Source: Couchioplanes azureus (lineage in GTDB: Bacteria; Actinomycetota; Actinomycetes; Mycobacteriales; Micromonosporaceae). From it: a stretch of 64,000 nucleotides of DNA. A program made the translations under genes and the position numbers. The notes beneath the pieces were generated by a model. It searched no databases. It saw only the letters and a program-made list of their open reading frames with translations, and had not been told where the DNA came from. The stretch is taken from the NCBI RefSeq assembly GCF_014648355.1, contig NZ_BMQY01000001.1:1170757-1234756 (forward strand). The letters run 5' to 3'. This document shows positions 51,449 to 59,807 of this stretch, piece by piece; the first letter of the stretch is position 1, and each line of letters opens with the position of its first letter.

Positions 51449-51952
51449 ATGGCACTGGACGATTCGTGGAAGCTGCTGCAGCAGGTCAACGAGATCGTTC
51501 GGTACGCCGACGCGAAGGCCGGGCTGGTGCTCACCCTCAACAGTGTCCTGATCGGCCTCGTCGCCGTCCGGGTCCAGAGCGACGGATTCTTCGCAGATCA
51601 TCCGGTGCCCGCCGCCGCGCTGCTGCTGGCCGCCGCCTTCCTGGTGCTGAGCATCGCCTTCGACATCGCCGCGATCATGCCGAGGCTCTCCACCCCCGGC
51701 GAGTCGCCGTCGCTGCTGCACTTCCACCACATCGGCGGGCGGTACGGCGGCGAGCGGGCGGAATACGTCGAGGACTTCGAGAAGCTGGTCGGGGACCCGC
51801 CCCGGCTGCAGCGGGAGATCGGCGCCCAGGTGTGGGCCAACAGCATGGTCGCCCGCCGCAAGCACATCTGCGTCCGATGGAGCCTGAAACTGCTCGGCGG
51901 CGCCCTCGCCGCGACGGTCCTGGCCGCCGTCGTGGCCGCATTCGGCGGATGA
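51449..51952 (+). CDS. PycTM / DUF5706-like membrane protein
   Basis: This 167-residue membrane protein begins with a helix WKLLQQVNEIVRYADAKAGLVLTLNSVLIG. It resembles the AD-x-KA signature at the start of the transmembrane effector of Pycsar anti-phage systems. It has a second hydrophobic helix (about residues 52-75), a soluble loop and a C-terminal helix (about 148-167). In Pycsar, such effectors damage the membrane on binding cCMP/cUMP. No cyclase gene is adjacent, so this copy is an orphan or relies on another signal. The next gene is an nSTAND/WD40 protein. Assignment rests on a short motif and topology, hence moderate confidence. Confidence 0.5.
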   Translation: MALDDSWKLLQQVNEIVRYADAKAGLVLTLNSVLIGLVAVRVQSDGFFADHPVPAAALLLAAAFLVLSIAFDIAAIMPRLSTPGESPSLLHFHHIGGRYGGERAEYVEDFEKLVGDPPRLQREIGAQVWANSMVARRKHICVRWSLKLLGGALAATVLAAVVAAFGG

Positions 51953-52290
51953 GCGGCACTGCCCGCCAGAGATAGGGCTCTATCCTCGGTCTCTCCCCGG
52001 GCTGACCGCGGCCCCGCCGTAGTCGCCCGGGGTTCGGCTCCCGCGTGCGGGCCGGTCACCCCCGTCATCCATTGACCGCCCCACACGCCGGGCGCCCCTC
52101 CTCCTATGCCGACCAGGCTAAGATCGCTGCCGATTGTTCGGTCCGGCACGGCGGCCGAACAAACAAAACAGAACAACCCTGCCCGGGGTACGAGGCCGGC
52201 GAACCGGACATCGCCGGCGCGGGCCGGGTCTCGCCGGCAGTCCGGGCGACGGCGTCCCTGAGGCGGGGCGCGACCAGGGGAGAGACCGCA
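51953..52290. other. Intergenic region before the nSTAND gene
   Basis: About 340 bp with no supported gene. It contains an unusually A-rich run (AACAAACAAAACAGAACAA, near 52158) inside otherwise GC-rich DNA and a purine-rich ribosome site (AGGGGAGAG) just before 52291. Confidence 0.5.
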
Positions 52291-55200
52291 GTGCCACGGC
52301 CTGAGCGAGCGTTGGATCCCACCGGTGGCCCCATCGAACAATTCGCGGCGGGCCTGCGGGAGCTGCGGGAGAACGCCGGCCGGCCCAGCTACCGGGACCT
52401 GGCTCGGCGGGCACACTTCTCGGTCACCACGCTGTCCGTGGCGGCCGCCGGTCGCCAGCTACCCAGCCTCGCGGTGACACTGGCCTACGTCGAGGCGTGC
52501 GGCGGTGACCGGGCGGCGTGGGAGCAACGGTGGAAAGAGACCGCCGCCGCACTCGCCGACGACGCCGACGCCGACGCGACCGCTGCCGCCGAGCCGCCGT
52601 ACCGGGGCCTCGCCTCCTACGAACCCGACGACGCCGAATGGTTCTTCGGCCGCGAGCGCCTGGTGCGCGAACTGCTCGACAGCCTGGCGTCGCGCCGGGT
52701 GGTGGCGGTCTTCGGCGCCTCGGGCAGCGGCAAGTCGTCGGTGCTGCGCGCCGGGGTGCTGTCCGAGGTGGCCCGGGGCGCCCTGGGCTCCGGCTGGCCG
52801 ACGGCGCTCATGACACCGGGGGACGACCCGCTCGCCGAGCTGACCCGCACGTTGACCCGGACCCTGCCGAAGCTGGCGCCGGACCCGGCCACCTGGGACA
52901 CGGCCATCGGTACGGCGCTGGCCGGCGAGCCGGACGGCGTCGAGCTGCTGCTGGTGGTGGACCAGTTCGAGGAAGTGTTCACCCTGTGCGCCGACGATGC
53001 CCGGCGCCGGGCGTTCTTCGCCGCGATGCTGGGCGCCGCGCACACGCCGGGCAGCCGCGTCCGGGTGATATTGGGGATACGGGCGGATTTCTACGCTCGG
53101 TGTGCCCAGTACCCGGAACTCGTCACCGCGTTCCGCGACGCGCAGGCGATGGTCGGGCCGATGAACGCGGCGGAGCTGCGGGATGCGCTGGTCCGCCCGG
53201 CCGAGCGGGCCGGCCTGCGGGTCGAGGGCACGCTGGTGTCCACCGTGGTGGCCCAGCTGGCGAACCGCCCGGGCGCCCTGCCGCTGGCCTCGCACGCCAT
53301 GGTCCAGGCGTGGCAGCGGCGGCGCGGCACGACGATGACGCTGGCCGGATACGAGGCAGCCGGCGGGGTGGACGGTGCCATCGCGCAGAGCGCCGAGGCG
53401 GTCTACACCGCGCTCGGACCGCAACGGCAGCGCACCACCCGACGGGTCCTGCTGCGGCTGGTGGACAGCGGAGACGACGCCCCGGTCACCCGGCGCCGGG
53501 TGGCACGCGCGGAGTTCGGCGACGATCCGGACATCGCGACGGTGATCGACCGCCTGGCCACCGCGCGGCTGCTCACCGTCACCCGGGACACCGTCGAGAT
53601 CACCCACGAGGCGCTGGTGCAGGCCTGGCCGCGGCTCCGCGGCTGGATCGACGACGATCACGAGGGCCTGCGGCTGCACCGGCTGCTGACCCACGCCGCC
53701 GCGGACTGGGAGTCGCTCGGCCGCGAGGACAGCGCCCTGTACCGGGGAACCCGCCTCGCCCGCGCCAGCGAATGGCGGGCCGAGAACCCCGACGCGGTCA
53801 CGGCCCGTGAGGCGGACTTCCTGGACCGCAGCCTCGCGGTGCAGAGCCGGGCCCAGGCGACGAGCCGCCGCCGGCGGCGCGCGTTGCTGGCCGGCCTCGT
53901 CTCGGTTGTCGTCCTGGTCAGCGCCCTGGCGGTCGCCGCCTGGGCCCAGGCGGCGCGGGCCCAGCGCCAACACGATCTGGCCCTGTCCCGTCAGCTCGCC
54001 GCGCAGAGCCAGAGCCTCAACGCCACCCGGCCCGCCACCGCCCGGCGGCTCGCCACCGCGGCCTGGCTGACGGAGCCCACCGAGGAGGCACGCGACGCCC
54101 TGACGTTCATGCTGGCGCAGCAGCGCGAGGCCCTCGTCGGCCACACCGACGACGTGGGGGCCGTGGCGTTCAGCCCCGACGGCACCTTGCTCGCCACCGG
54201 CGGCCACGACCGGACGGTCCGGCTGTGGGATCCCGCCACCGACCAGCCGGTCGGAGACCCGTTCACCGGCCACACCGCGGCCGTGACGGGCGTGGCGTTC
54301 AGCCCGGACGGCTCGTCGCTCGCCACGGCGAGCTCCGACGCCACGGTCCGGCTGTGGAATCCGCGTACCGGCGAACAGACCGGAAATCCCCTCACCGGCC
54401 ACACCGAAGCGGTGACGGGCCTGGCCTTCAGCCCGGACGGCACACTGCTGGCCACGTCGAGTGACGACGACACGGGCCGGCTGTGGAACGCCCGTACCGG
54501 CAAACCCGTCGGGAAACCGCTCACCGGTCACATCGACGACGTGTGGGGCGTGGCGTTCAGCCCCGACGGCTCACTGCTCGCCACCACCAGCTCCGACGCC
54601 ACCGTCCGGCTGTGGAATCCCCGTACCGGCGAAGCCGTGGGGAAACCGCTCACCGGCCACACCGACGACGTGCTGGGTGTGGCGTTCAGCCCGGACGGCA
54701 AGCTGCTCGCCACGGTCAGCTCGCACTCCGTGGTCCGGTTGTGGGACCCCCGCACCGGCGAACCCGTGGGAGACCCGCTCACCGGCCACACCGGGCCGGT
54801 CACCAGCGCGGCCTTCAGCCCCGACGGCACGCTGCTCGCCACCGGCAGCTCCGACGCCACGGCCCGGCTCTGGAACCCCCGCACCGGCGAACTCGTCGGA
54901 AAGCCACTCACCGGCCACACCGAGGACGTGGCACACGTGGCGTTCAGCCCGGACGGCAAGCTGCTCGCCACCGCGAGCGAAGACGACACGGCCCGGCTGT
55001 GGGATCCCCGCACCGGCCGATCCGTCGGCGGCCCGATCACCGGCCACGCCGGCCCCGTGACGGACGTGGCGTTCCGCCCCGACGGCGGGCTGTTCGCCAC
55101 CACCAGCACGGACGACACGGCCCGGCTCTGGAACGCCCGCACCCGCGAACCCGCCGGCCGCCCGTTCGCCGGCCACACCGACGCCGTCCTGGGCGTGGCG

Positions 55201-56019
55201 TTCAGCCCCGACGGCACGCTGCTCGCCACCGCCGCCGTCGACGACACGGCCCGGCTGTGGAACGCCCGTACCGGCGAACCCGTCGGCGACCCGCTCGACC
55301 TGCACGCCGCCGACGTGCTGAGCGTGGCGTTCAGCCCCGACGGCACGCTGCTCGCCACCACCAGCGCCGACGGCACGGCCCGACTCTGGAACGCCGCCAC
55401 CGGCAGACCCGCCGGCGGCCCCCTCACCGGCCACACCGACGAGGTGTACGGCGTGGCGTTCAGCCCGGACGGCAGACTGCTCGCCACCACCAGCGCCGAC
55501 CGCACCATCCGGCTGTGGAACCCCACCACCGGTCAACCGGTCGGAAGCCCCCTCACCGGCCACAACGCCCTGGTGATGGACGTGGCGTTCAGCCCCGACG
55601 GCAAGCTCTTCGCCACCACCGGTTACGACCGGACCGTCCGGCTGTGGAACCCCGCCACCGGCGAACCGGTCGGAGAGCCCCTGACCGGCCACACCGAGGA
55701 CGTGTGGAGCGTCGCGTTCAGCCCGGACGGCAGACTGCTCGCCACCACCAGTGCCGACCGCACCATCCGGCTGTGGAACCCCACCACCGGCGAACCGGTC
55801 GGAGGCCCCCTCATCGGTCACACCGAAGTGGTGACGGACGTCGCGTTCAGCCCGGACGGCACCCGGCTCGTCAGCAGCAGCACCGACGGAACGATCCGGC
55901 TGTGGGACGTGGCGACGTACGAGAACCCGCTGCGGGCGCTCTGCACCCGCTTCGGCCTGCCGACGAACGAGGAATGGTCCACGTACGCACCCCAGGAGCG
56001 GCGCCCGCGCTCCTGCTGA
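52291..56019 (+). CDS. HTH-nSTAND ATPase with 14 WD40 repeats
   Basis: This 1242-residue signalling ATPase starts at GTG 52291. An N-terminal XRE-like HTH (about 12-80, LRELRENAGRPSYRDLARRAHFS) is followed by an nSTAND1 NTPase: YRGLASYEPDDAEWFFGRE, Walker A FGASGSGKSS at 141-150, and Walker B LLLVVDQFEEVF near 225. A winged-helix region ends at about 500. A transmembrane helix (about 529-552) separates a basic linker from 14 WD40 repeats (about 613-1215) of 43 residues each, which form two seven-bladed propellers. STAND proteins oligomerise on sensing a trigger through their repeats. The HTH and TM suggest membrane-tethered, DNA-linked signalling. The DNA repeats are so similar that they must be recent or homogenised. 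Confidence 0.9.
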   Translation: MPRPERALDPTGGPIEQFAAGLRELRENAGRPSYRDLARRAHFSVTTLSVAAAGRQLPSLAVTLAYVEACGGDRAAWEQRWKETAAALADDADADATAAAEPPYRGLASYEPDDAEWFFGRERLVRELLDSLASRRVVAVFGASGSGKSSVLRAGVLSEVARGALGSGWPTALMTPGDDPLAELTRTLTRTLPKLAPDPATWDTAIGTALAGEPDGVELLLVVDQFEEVFTLCADDARRRAFFAAMLGAAHTPGSRVRVILGIRADFYARCAQYPELVTAFRDAQAMVGPMNAAELRDALVRPAERAGLRVEGTLVSTVVAQLANRPGALPLASHAMVQAWQRRRGTTMTLAGYEAAGGVDGAIAQSAEAVYTALGPQRQRTTRRVLLRLVDSGDDAPVTRRRVARAEFGDDPDIATVIDRLATARLLTVTRDTVEITHEALVQAWPRLRGWIDDDHEGLRLHRLLTHAAADWESLGREDSALYRGTRLARASEWRAENPDAVTAREADFLDRSLAVQSRAQATSRRRRRALLAGLVSVVVLVSALAVAAWAQAARAQRQHDLALSRQLAAQSQSLNATRPATARRLATAAWLTEPTEEARDALTFMLAQQREALVGHTDDVGAVAFSPDGTLLATGGHDRTVRLWDPATDQPVGDPFTGHTAAVTGVAFSPDGSSLATASSDATVRLWNPRTGEQTGNPLTGHTEAVTGLAFSPDGTLLATSSDDDTGRLWNARTGKPVGKPLTGHIDDVWGVAFSPDGSLLATTSSDATVRLWNPRTGEAVGKPLTGHTDDVLGVAFSPDGKLLATVSSHSVVRLWDPRTGEPVGDPLTGHTGPVTSAAFSPDGTLLATGSSDATARLWNPRTGELVGKPLTGHTEDVAHVAFSPDGKLLATASEDDTARLWDPRTGRSVGGPITGHAGPVTDVAFRPDGGLFATTSTDDTARLWNARTREPAGRPFAGHTDAVLGVAFSPDGTLLATAAVDDTARLWNARTGEPVGDPLDLHAADVLSVAFSPDGTLLATTSADGTARLWNAATGRPAGGPLTGHTDEVYGVAFSPDGRLLATTSADRTIRLWNPTTGQPVGSPLTGHNALVMDVAFSPDGKLFATTGYDRTVRLWNPATGEPVGEPLTGHTEDVWSVAFSPDGRLLATTSADRTIRLWNPTTGEPVGGPLIGHTEVVTDVAFSPDGTRLVSSSTDGTIRLWDVATYENPLRALCTRFGLPTNEEWSTYAPQERRPRSC
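54130..55930 (+). repeat. 14 tandem 129-bp WD40-coding repeats
   Basis: Each 129-bp unit carries the frame for GH-T...VAFSPDG..LAT...RLWN. Units 11 and 13 are nearly identical over about 110 bp and lie 258 bp apart, pointing to recent pairwise duplication. These are not CRISPR or noncoding repeats. Confidence 0.9.
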
Positions 56020-56088
56020 CAACCGGCCCGAAAGACCACCGAAAGTCCGCCGCCGATCATCTCCGTACATCCACCAAGGAGGAAGATC

Positions 56089-56277
56089 ATGCAACGACGG
56101 ACCACCGCCCTGACCCGCGCCCTGCTCGTCCCGGCCGCCATCGTCCTCGGCGCCCTGGCCGTGACCGCGACAACCCACACCGGCCAGGAATCCACGGCAG
56201 CAGACCGCACCACCGTGGCACTGATGCCGATGATCGGATCCGGAACCCACCCGGTCGCGGAGACGGTCGAGGCCTGA
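56089..56277 (+). CDS. Small exported peptide after the nSTAND gene
   Basis: This 62-residue product has a basic start, a hydrophobic signal-like helix (about residues 10-28, LLVPAAIVLGALAVTA) and a roughly 33-residue mature tail with MPMIGSGTHP and an acidic end. The ribosome site AAGGAGGAA is one of the strongest in the window. It lies 69 bp after the nSTAND/WD40 stop with no terminator between, so both are probably on one transcript. It could be a secreted signal, a guard partner or a leader peptide; no family was recognised. Confidence 0.6.
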   Translation: MQRRTTALTRALLVPAAIVLGALAVTATTHTGQESTAADRTTVALMPMIGSGTHPVAETVEA

Positions 56278-56289
56278 ACTCCGGGGCGA

Positions 56290-56322
56290 GAACGGCCTCT
56301 CACCACAGGTGGGAGGCCGTTC
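56290..56322 (+). terminator. Hairpin terminator after the small peptide gene
   Basis: GAACGGCCTCTCACC pairs with 56308-56322 (one G-T pair) across a 3-nt loop. Confidence 0.75.
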
Positions 56323-56498
56323 CGATCCGTAGTCGGCGTCAGCACTGCCGTCTTGGTGCCCACCGACCACCTCTCCGTCAAAGTGCCGGGCGATCCGGTG
56401 TCCTCCGGTCCGCCGACGGGACGCACCGCTGGTCGACACCGGCCCGATCCGGTTACGGTCGCCGTGCGGTTGTCGGTCTTGTGACGGGGGGTCGATGC

Positions 56499-56684
56499 GT
56501 GTTGGGCCGAGATATGAAGGCGGCGCAGGAGTCGGTGCGCTCGTGGACGGGGCAGGTGCCGGTGCGGGCCCAGACGACCGCCAAGCTCTCCGATCGGGCC
56601 GCCGGGATCACTCCGTCGGTAACCGGCGCCGGCGGGGCGATGCGGGTGACGGTCACCGCTTCCGGGGGCTGCCGTGGCTGGTGA
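56499..56684 (+). CDS. Small YbaB/EbfC-like protein of a T7SS cluster
   Basis: This 61-residue protein starts at GTG 56499 after GACGGGGGG. The sequence LGRDMKAAQESVRSWTGQVPVRAQTTAKLS is followed by AMRVTVTASG, resembling a short YbaB-type protein (helix, then VxVT beta strand). Normal YbaB proteins in ESX-linked loci are longer, so this may be trimmed at the C-terminus. It overlaps the EspC-like gene by 11 bp. The family call is tentative; it is included because it is coupled to the T7SS genes. Confidence 0.45.
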   Translation: MLGRDMKAAQESVRSWTGQVPVRAQTTAKLSDRAAGITPSVTGAGGAMRVTVTASGGCRGW

Positions 56685-57003
56685 CGAGACCCGGATGCCG
56701 GTCGCCGCGGTGCGGCGGCACGCCGGCGCGGTCGACGAGGCGGCGGACGGGATGGAAACCGGCCGCGGCGCGGCGGCGTACGTGCAGCTGGGCGCGGAAG
56801 CGTACGGGCAGATCTGCGCCTTCCTGCCCGGGTTGATCGATCCGGTGGCGGACCGGGCGGTGACGGCGCTGGGCGAGTCGGCGTCGGCGCTGCGGGAGGC
56901 CGCGGCAGGCCTGCGCTCGGTGGCGGCCGCCGCGGAGTCCACCGATGCGGCAAACGCGCGGCGGGTCGCCGACGCCGGGGGCCGGCTGGAGCTACCGCTG
57001 TGA
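56674..57003 (+). CDS. EspC-like T7SS-associated protein
   Basis: This 109-residue helical protein has RRHAGAVDEAADGMETG, then VQLGAEAYGQICAFLPGLIDPVADRAVTALG, and a C-terminal coiled coil ending in a DAANARRV pattern. This fits the EspC/DUF2580 family of ESX-secretion-associated partners, which pair with a WXG/PPE-like toxin for export. The start may be GTG 56674 (overlap with the previous gene) or ATG 56695. It overlaps the next start by 4 bp (GTGA), so the toxin is co-translated with it. Confidence 0.75.
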   Translation: MAGDETRMPVAAVRRHAGAVDEAADGMETGRGAAAYVQLGAEAYGQICAFLPGLIDPVADRAVTALGESASALREAAAGLRSVAAAAESTDAANARRVADAGGRLELPL

Positions 57004-58634
57004 CCGACACGGCGGCGCCCAACCCGCTGATCGCCGCGAGGCAGGACTCCACGCAGTGGTACTCCGGCCTGGGACTGGTGGAGAGCGTCGCCGACACGGT
57101 GAACGGGATCGAGTCGGGCAGCTGGATCGATTCCACGATCGGCGGAGTGGCCACCGGCCTGGACGCGCTGGCCACCGTGCTCGACCCGCTCGGTTCGCTG
57201 GTGAGCTGGGGCGTGGGCTGGCTGCTGGAACACGTCAAGCCGCTGTCCGACGCCCTCGACTGGCTGGCCGGCGACCCGGACCAGATCACCGCGTACGCCC
57301 AGACCTGGCGCAACGTCGCCGCCAACACCACCGAGGTCGCGGCGACCCTGCAGACGGCAGTGACCGCACAGCTCGGCGAATGGGCAGGCGCTTCGGCGCG
57401 GGCCTACCGCGCCCACATCACTGAGCAGCTGACCGCGATGGACGGCATCGCCCGCGCCACCGCAGGCATCGCCGCGCTGGTCGAGGGCGCCGGGCTGCTC
57501 GTCGCCCTGGTCCGGGAACTGGTCCGGGACCTGATCGCCGACTTCGTCTCCGTGCTGGCGGTCCGGCTGCCGATGTGGCTGGCCGAGGAGGGCGCCACCC
57601 TCGGGCTGGCGACCCCGCTGGTGGTCTCCCAGGTCGGCAGCCTGGTCGCCAAGTGGGCGGCACGGATCGGCAAACTGATCAGCGCGCTGATCAGTAGCTT
57701 GCGCCGGCTCACCCCGCTACTCAAACGCCTCGGCGACCTGATCGACGAACTCAGCGACCTGCTACGCCGACTGGCACGTACCGGCGAAGCTCGTACCCCG
57801 ACGGCGGGAACCGCGGGCAGGCCGGGTGCCGGGTCAGAGCCGGCCGGTGGGGACATGCCCACGCGCCCGACACCACAAGGCGGAACTCCAGCGCCATCGG
57901 CGGGGCTCCCATCCGACGGACCGGCTCTCGCCGGGGCTGCCGACCAGCCCCGGCTCGCAGAGCCCGACGCGCCGGCACAACGCAGCCCGACCGGCGCCGA
58001 ACAGCCGGGCGGAGCGATCCCGGTAGGCGGCCCGTCCGGCCCGGACGCGGCCGGGAACACGCGGCGGTTCCCGAGCGGAGCAGGCTGGGTCGAGGACGCC
58101 GACAGCCCCCGCGCCGCGGAGGTGTATCGACGGGCCCGGGACAGCACTGATGCCGCACCGCGCATCGCCGGCAACACAGGAATCCGCAGCGACGTCATCG
58201 GCCGTGTGCAACAGCACCTCTTCCGTACCGAGCATGACGTCCAACTCGGCCCCAACCAAACCGCCCGGGGTTATTTCACCCCGCTCGACGAGATCGCCGA
58301 CCTGTGGACCGCGGCGGAGAACGGCACCCTGGACGCCGACGGACTGCACAGGTTCCGCCGACTCGTGGCACACGAGTACGTCGAGAGCAGACTGATGGAG
58401 GCCGGATTGCCGTACCGCTCAGCGAATCCGGACGCCTACGCCGACGATTACTACTGGCCCTCACCCGAACATCATGGAGCACACGACCTCGCCCCCATCG
58501 CCGGCGCTGCCGGCGGTCCATTCGACCACTGGCCACGCCGGCTCGGGCGAGACGTCCCAGACGTGGAGATCGCCGACGACTTGTCGAACCTGGACGATAT
58601 TGTCGAGCTGGCACTGCGAGACTGGAACAGATGA
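57000..58634 (+). CDS. T7SS-exported polymorphic toxin (WXG-like N-terminus, novel C-terminal tip)
   Basis: This 544-residue protein has an N-terminal helical WXG100/PPE-like region (about 1-215). It contains LGEWAGASARAYRAH, the W-x-G-type turn that T7SS substrates share, and two hydrophobic stretches. A Pro/Gly/Ala-rich linker (about 265-365) leads to a C-terminal tip (about 385-544) with RTEHDVQLG, LVAHEYVESRLMEAGLPY (HExxE) and SPEHHGAHDL. The last third resembles toxin tips found at the ends of actinobacterial WXG and RHS proteins, but its activity is unknown. The tip DNA is less GC-biased than the N-terminal part. The downstream gene, overlapping by 4 bp, is the likely immunity gene. 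Confidence 0.82.
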   Translation: MTDTAAPNPLIAARQDSTQWYSGLGLVESVADTVNGIESGSWIDSTIGGVATGLDALATVLDPLGSLVSWGVGWLLEHVKPLSDALDWLAGDPDQITAYAQTWRNVAANTTEVAATLQTAVTAQLGEWAGASARAYRAHITEQLTAMDGIARATAGIAALVEGAGLLVALVRELVRDLIADFVSVLAVRLPMWLAEEGATLGLATPLVVSQVGSLVAKWAARIGKLISALISSLRRLTPLLKRLGDLIDELSDLLRRLARTGEARTPTAGTAGRPGAGSEPAGGDMPTRPTPQGGTPAPSAGLPSDGPALAGAADQPRLAEPDAPAQRSPTGAEQPGGAIPVGGPSGPDAAGNTRRFPSGAGWVEDADSPRAAEVYRRARDSTDAAPRIAGNTGIRSDVIGRVQQHLFRTEHDVQLGPNQTARGYFTPLDEIADLWTAAENGTLDADGLHRFRRLVAHEYVESRLMEAGLPYRSANPDAYADDYYWPSPEHHGAHDLAPIAGAAGGPFDHWPRRLGRDVPDVEIADDLSNLDDIVELALRDWNR

Positions 58635-59155
58635 CACCTGACGAATCTGCGCGGCGGATGGCGGACCGCTTGGCGGCCGTCGACTGGACGCTACGGTACG
58701 ACCGCACGTACTCCCGGCTGCTGTTGATGAGCGAATACCTACGCCGCGCGGCATGGTGGGCGCAGCACCTGCAATGTGAAGACGACTGGCCGTTCTTCGA
58801 CATCGCGGCCCGGGTCTGCCCCGGGATCCGCGCGAACGAGACGGTCGTCGCGGCACTTGGCGAGCAACTCCAGCAGGCAAGGCTGCCGAACCTCGTGCGG
58901 GACACCTGCGCCTGGGCAGTGCACTGGGCGTACGCCCGGGTGACCGCCGATGGACCGTCCGCGCTCGACGACCCGTTCGAGCCGTTGGTCATGCTCTACG
59001 AACGCGGCGGCCCGTTCACTCTGAGCACCGGGTTCGTCGACATCGACGGTGCCGGGGTCCCCCGCAAGACGTGGCGCGACCACCTGAAGGCGGAACCCGT
59101 CGTGGCTCTGGACCATGCGCGTTTGGACCAGAAGGACGCTGCCAGAAGGGCCTGA
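58631..59155 (+). CDS. Putative immunity protein for the T7SS toxin
   Basis: This 174-residue cytoplasmic protein overlaps the toxin stop (ATGA at 58631-58634), the usual place of an immunity gene. It is rich in Trp/Asp/Glu with LRRAAWWAQHLQCEDDWPFFD and RDTCAWAVHWAYARV, and ends in a basic tail. No named family was recognised, so the call depends on position and coupling. Its base use resembles the toxin tip. Confidence 0.65.
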   Translation: MTPDESARRMADRLAAVDWTLRYDRTYSRLLLMSEYLRRAAWWAQHLQCEDDWPFFDIAARVCPGIRANETVVAALGEQLQQARLPNLVRDTCAWAVHWAYARVTADGPSALDDPFEPLVMLYERGGPFTLSTGFVDIDGAGVPRKTWRDHLKAEPVVALDHARLDQKDAARRA

Positions 59156-59165
59156 CAGTTACCAG

Positions 59166-59171
59166 TAATGT
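59166..59171 (+). promoter_or_regulatory. -10 box of a leaderless promoter
   Basis: TAATGT lies exactly 7 bp before the GTG at 59179; no ribosome site is seen. Confidence 0.5.
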
Positions 59172-59178
59172 CACGAGC

Positions 59179-59559
59179 GTGACCACCGCCCTGCCGGACC
59201 TCCTGATCCCAGTGCTGCAGGATGTGAGCGCCACCTATCCGCTCCGGGTGACGTGCGAGGCCGTGAAGTCCAGGCGCAAGCGTGAGTCGATCGTCCGGAT
59301 CGTGGCCGCGGATGCCGTCACTGTGGAGATCAGCGTTCCCAACGGGGAGAACTCCGCCCGCGCTCTTGCAGACGTGGCAGATCGGATAGCAGACGAGCTG
59401 GTCGAAGCTCTACCTGCCGCCGGATACCCGGCGGTATGGCCCGAATGCCCTCTCCACCCAGGCAGCCATCCGCTGGAGGCCCGAACTGCGGGGCACGAAG
59501 CCATGTGGACCTGCCCATCAGCCGACGCCGGCATCGCCGCCATCGGCTCGTTGACGTGA
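59179..59559 (+). CDS. Hypothetical protein next to the T7SS module
   Basis: This 126-residue cytoplasmic protein was not recognised. The N-terminal half has strand-rich YPLRVTCEAVKS and VRIVAADAVTVEISV; the C-terminal half has CPLHPGSHPLEARTAGHEAMWTC, with Cys and His spaced as a possible zinc site. It lies just after the immunity gene. A leaderless -10 box fixes the start at GTG 59179, so it is independently transcribed. A role as a second immunity protein or an unrelated enzyme cannot be told apart. Confidence 0.6.
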   Translation: MTTALPDLLIPVLQDVSATYPLRVTCEAVKSRRKRESIVRIVAADAVTVEISVPNGENSARALADVADRIADELVEALPAAGYPAVWPECPLHPGSHPLEARTAGHEAMWTCPSADAGIAAIGSLT

Positions 59560-59807
59560 GCGTCGCGCACGTCGCCTGACCGTCATGCGCGCGGAGAACG
59601 CGCCGGCATGGCGCCGGAGCGAGTAACGCGCCACCCGTCGTCGGCCGGCGTCCCACCCACCGTCCCATCCGGAGCATGTCGCTGCTGCTCGGCGCCGGTC
59701 CGCCGTCCCCCCGTCCCGATGATCCGGTCTGGCCTTGTCCCGCCCTCGCCGCGGGCGGAACCTGCGTTTCGGCCGCCGCCCGGCGAGCCGGAAGCGAGGA
59801 GTGGGGC

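Noticed and set aside
54130-55930. Regular 129-bp direct repeats as a possible CRISPR-like or VNTR array
   Set aside because: They are in frame and encode 43-residue WD40 units; there are no unique spacers.
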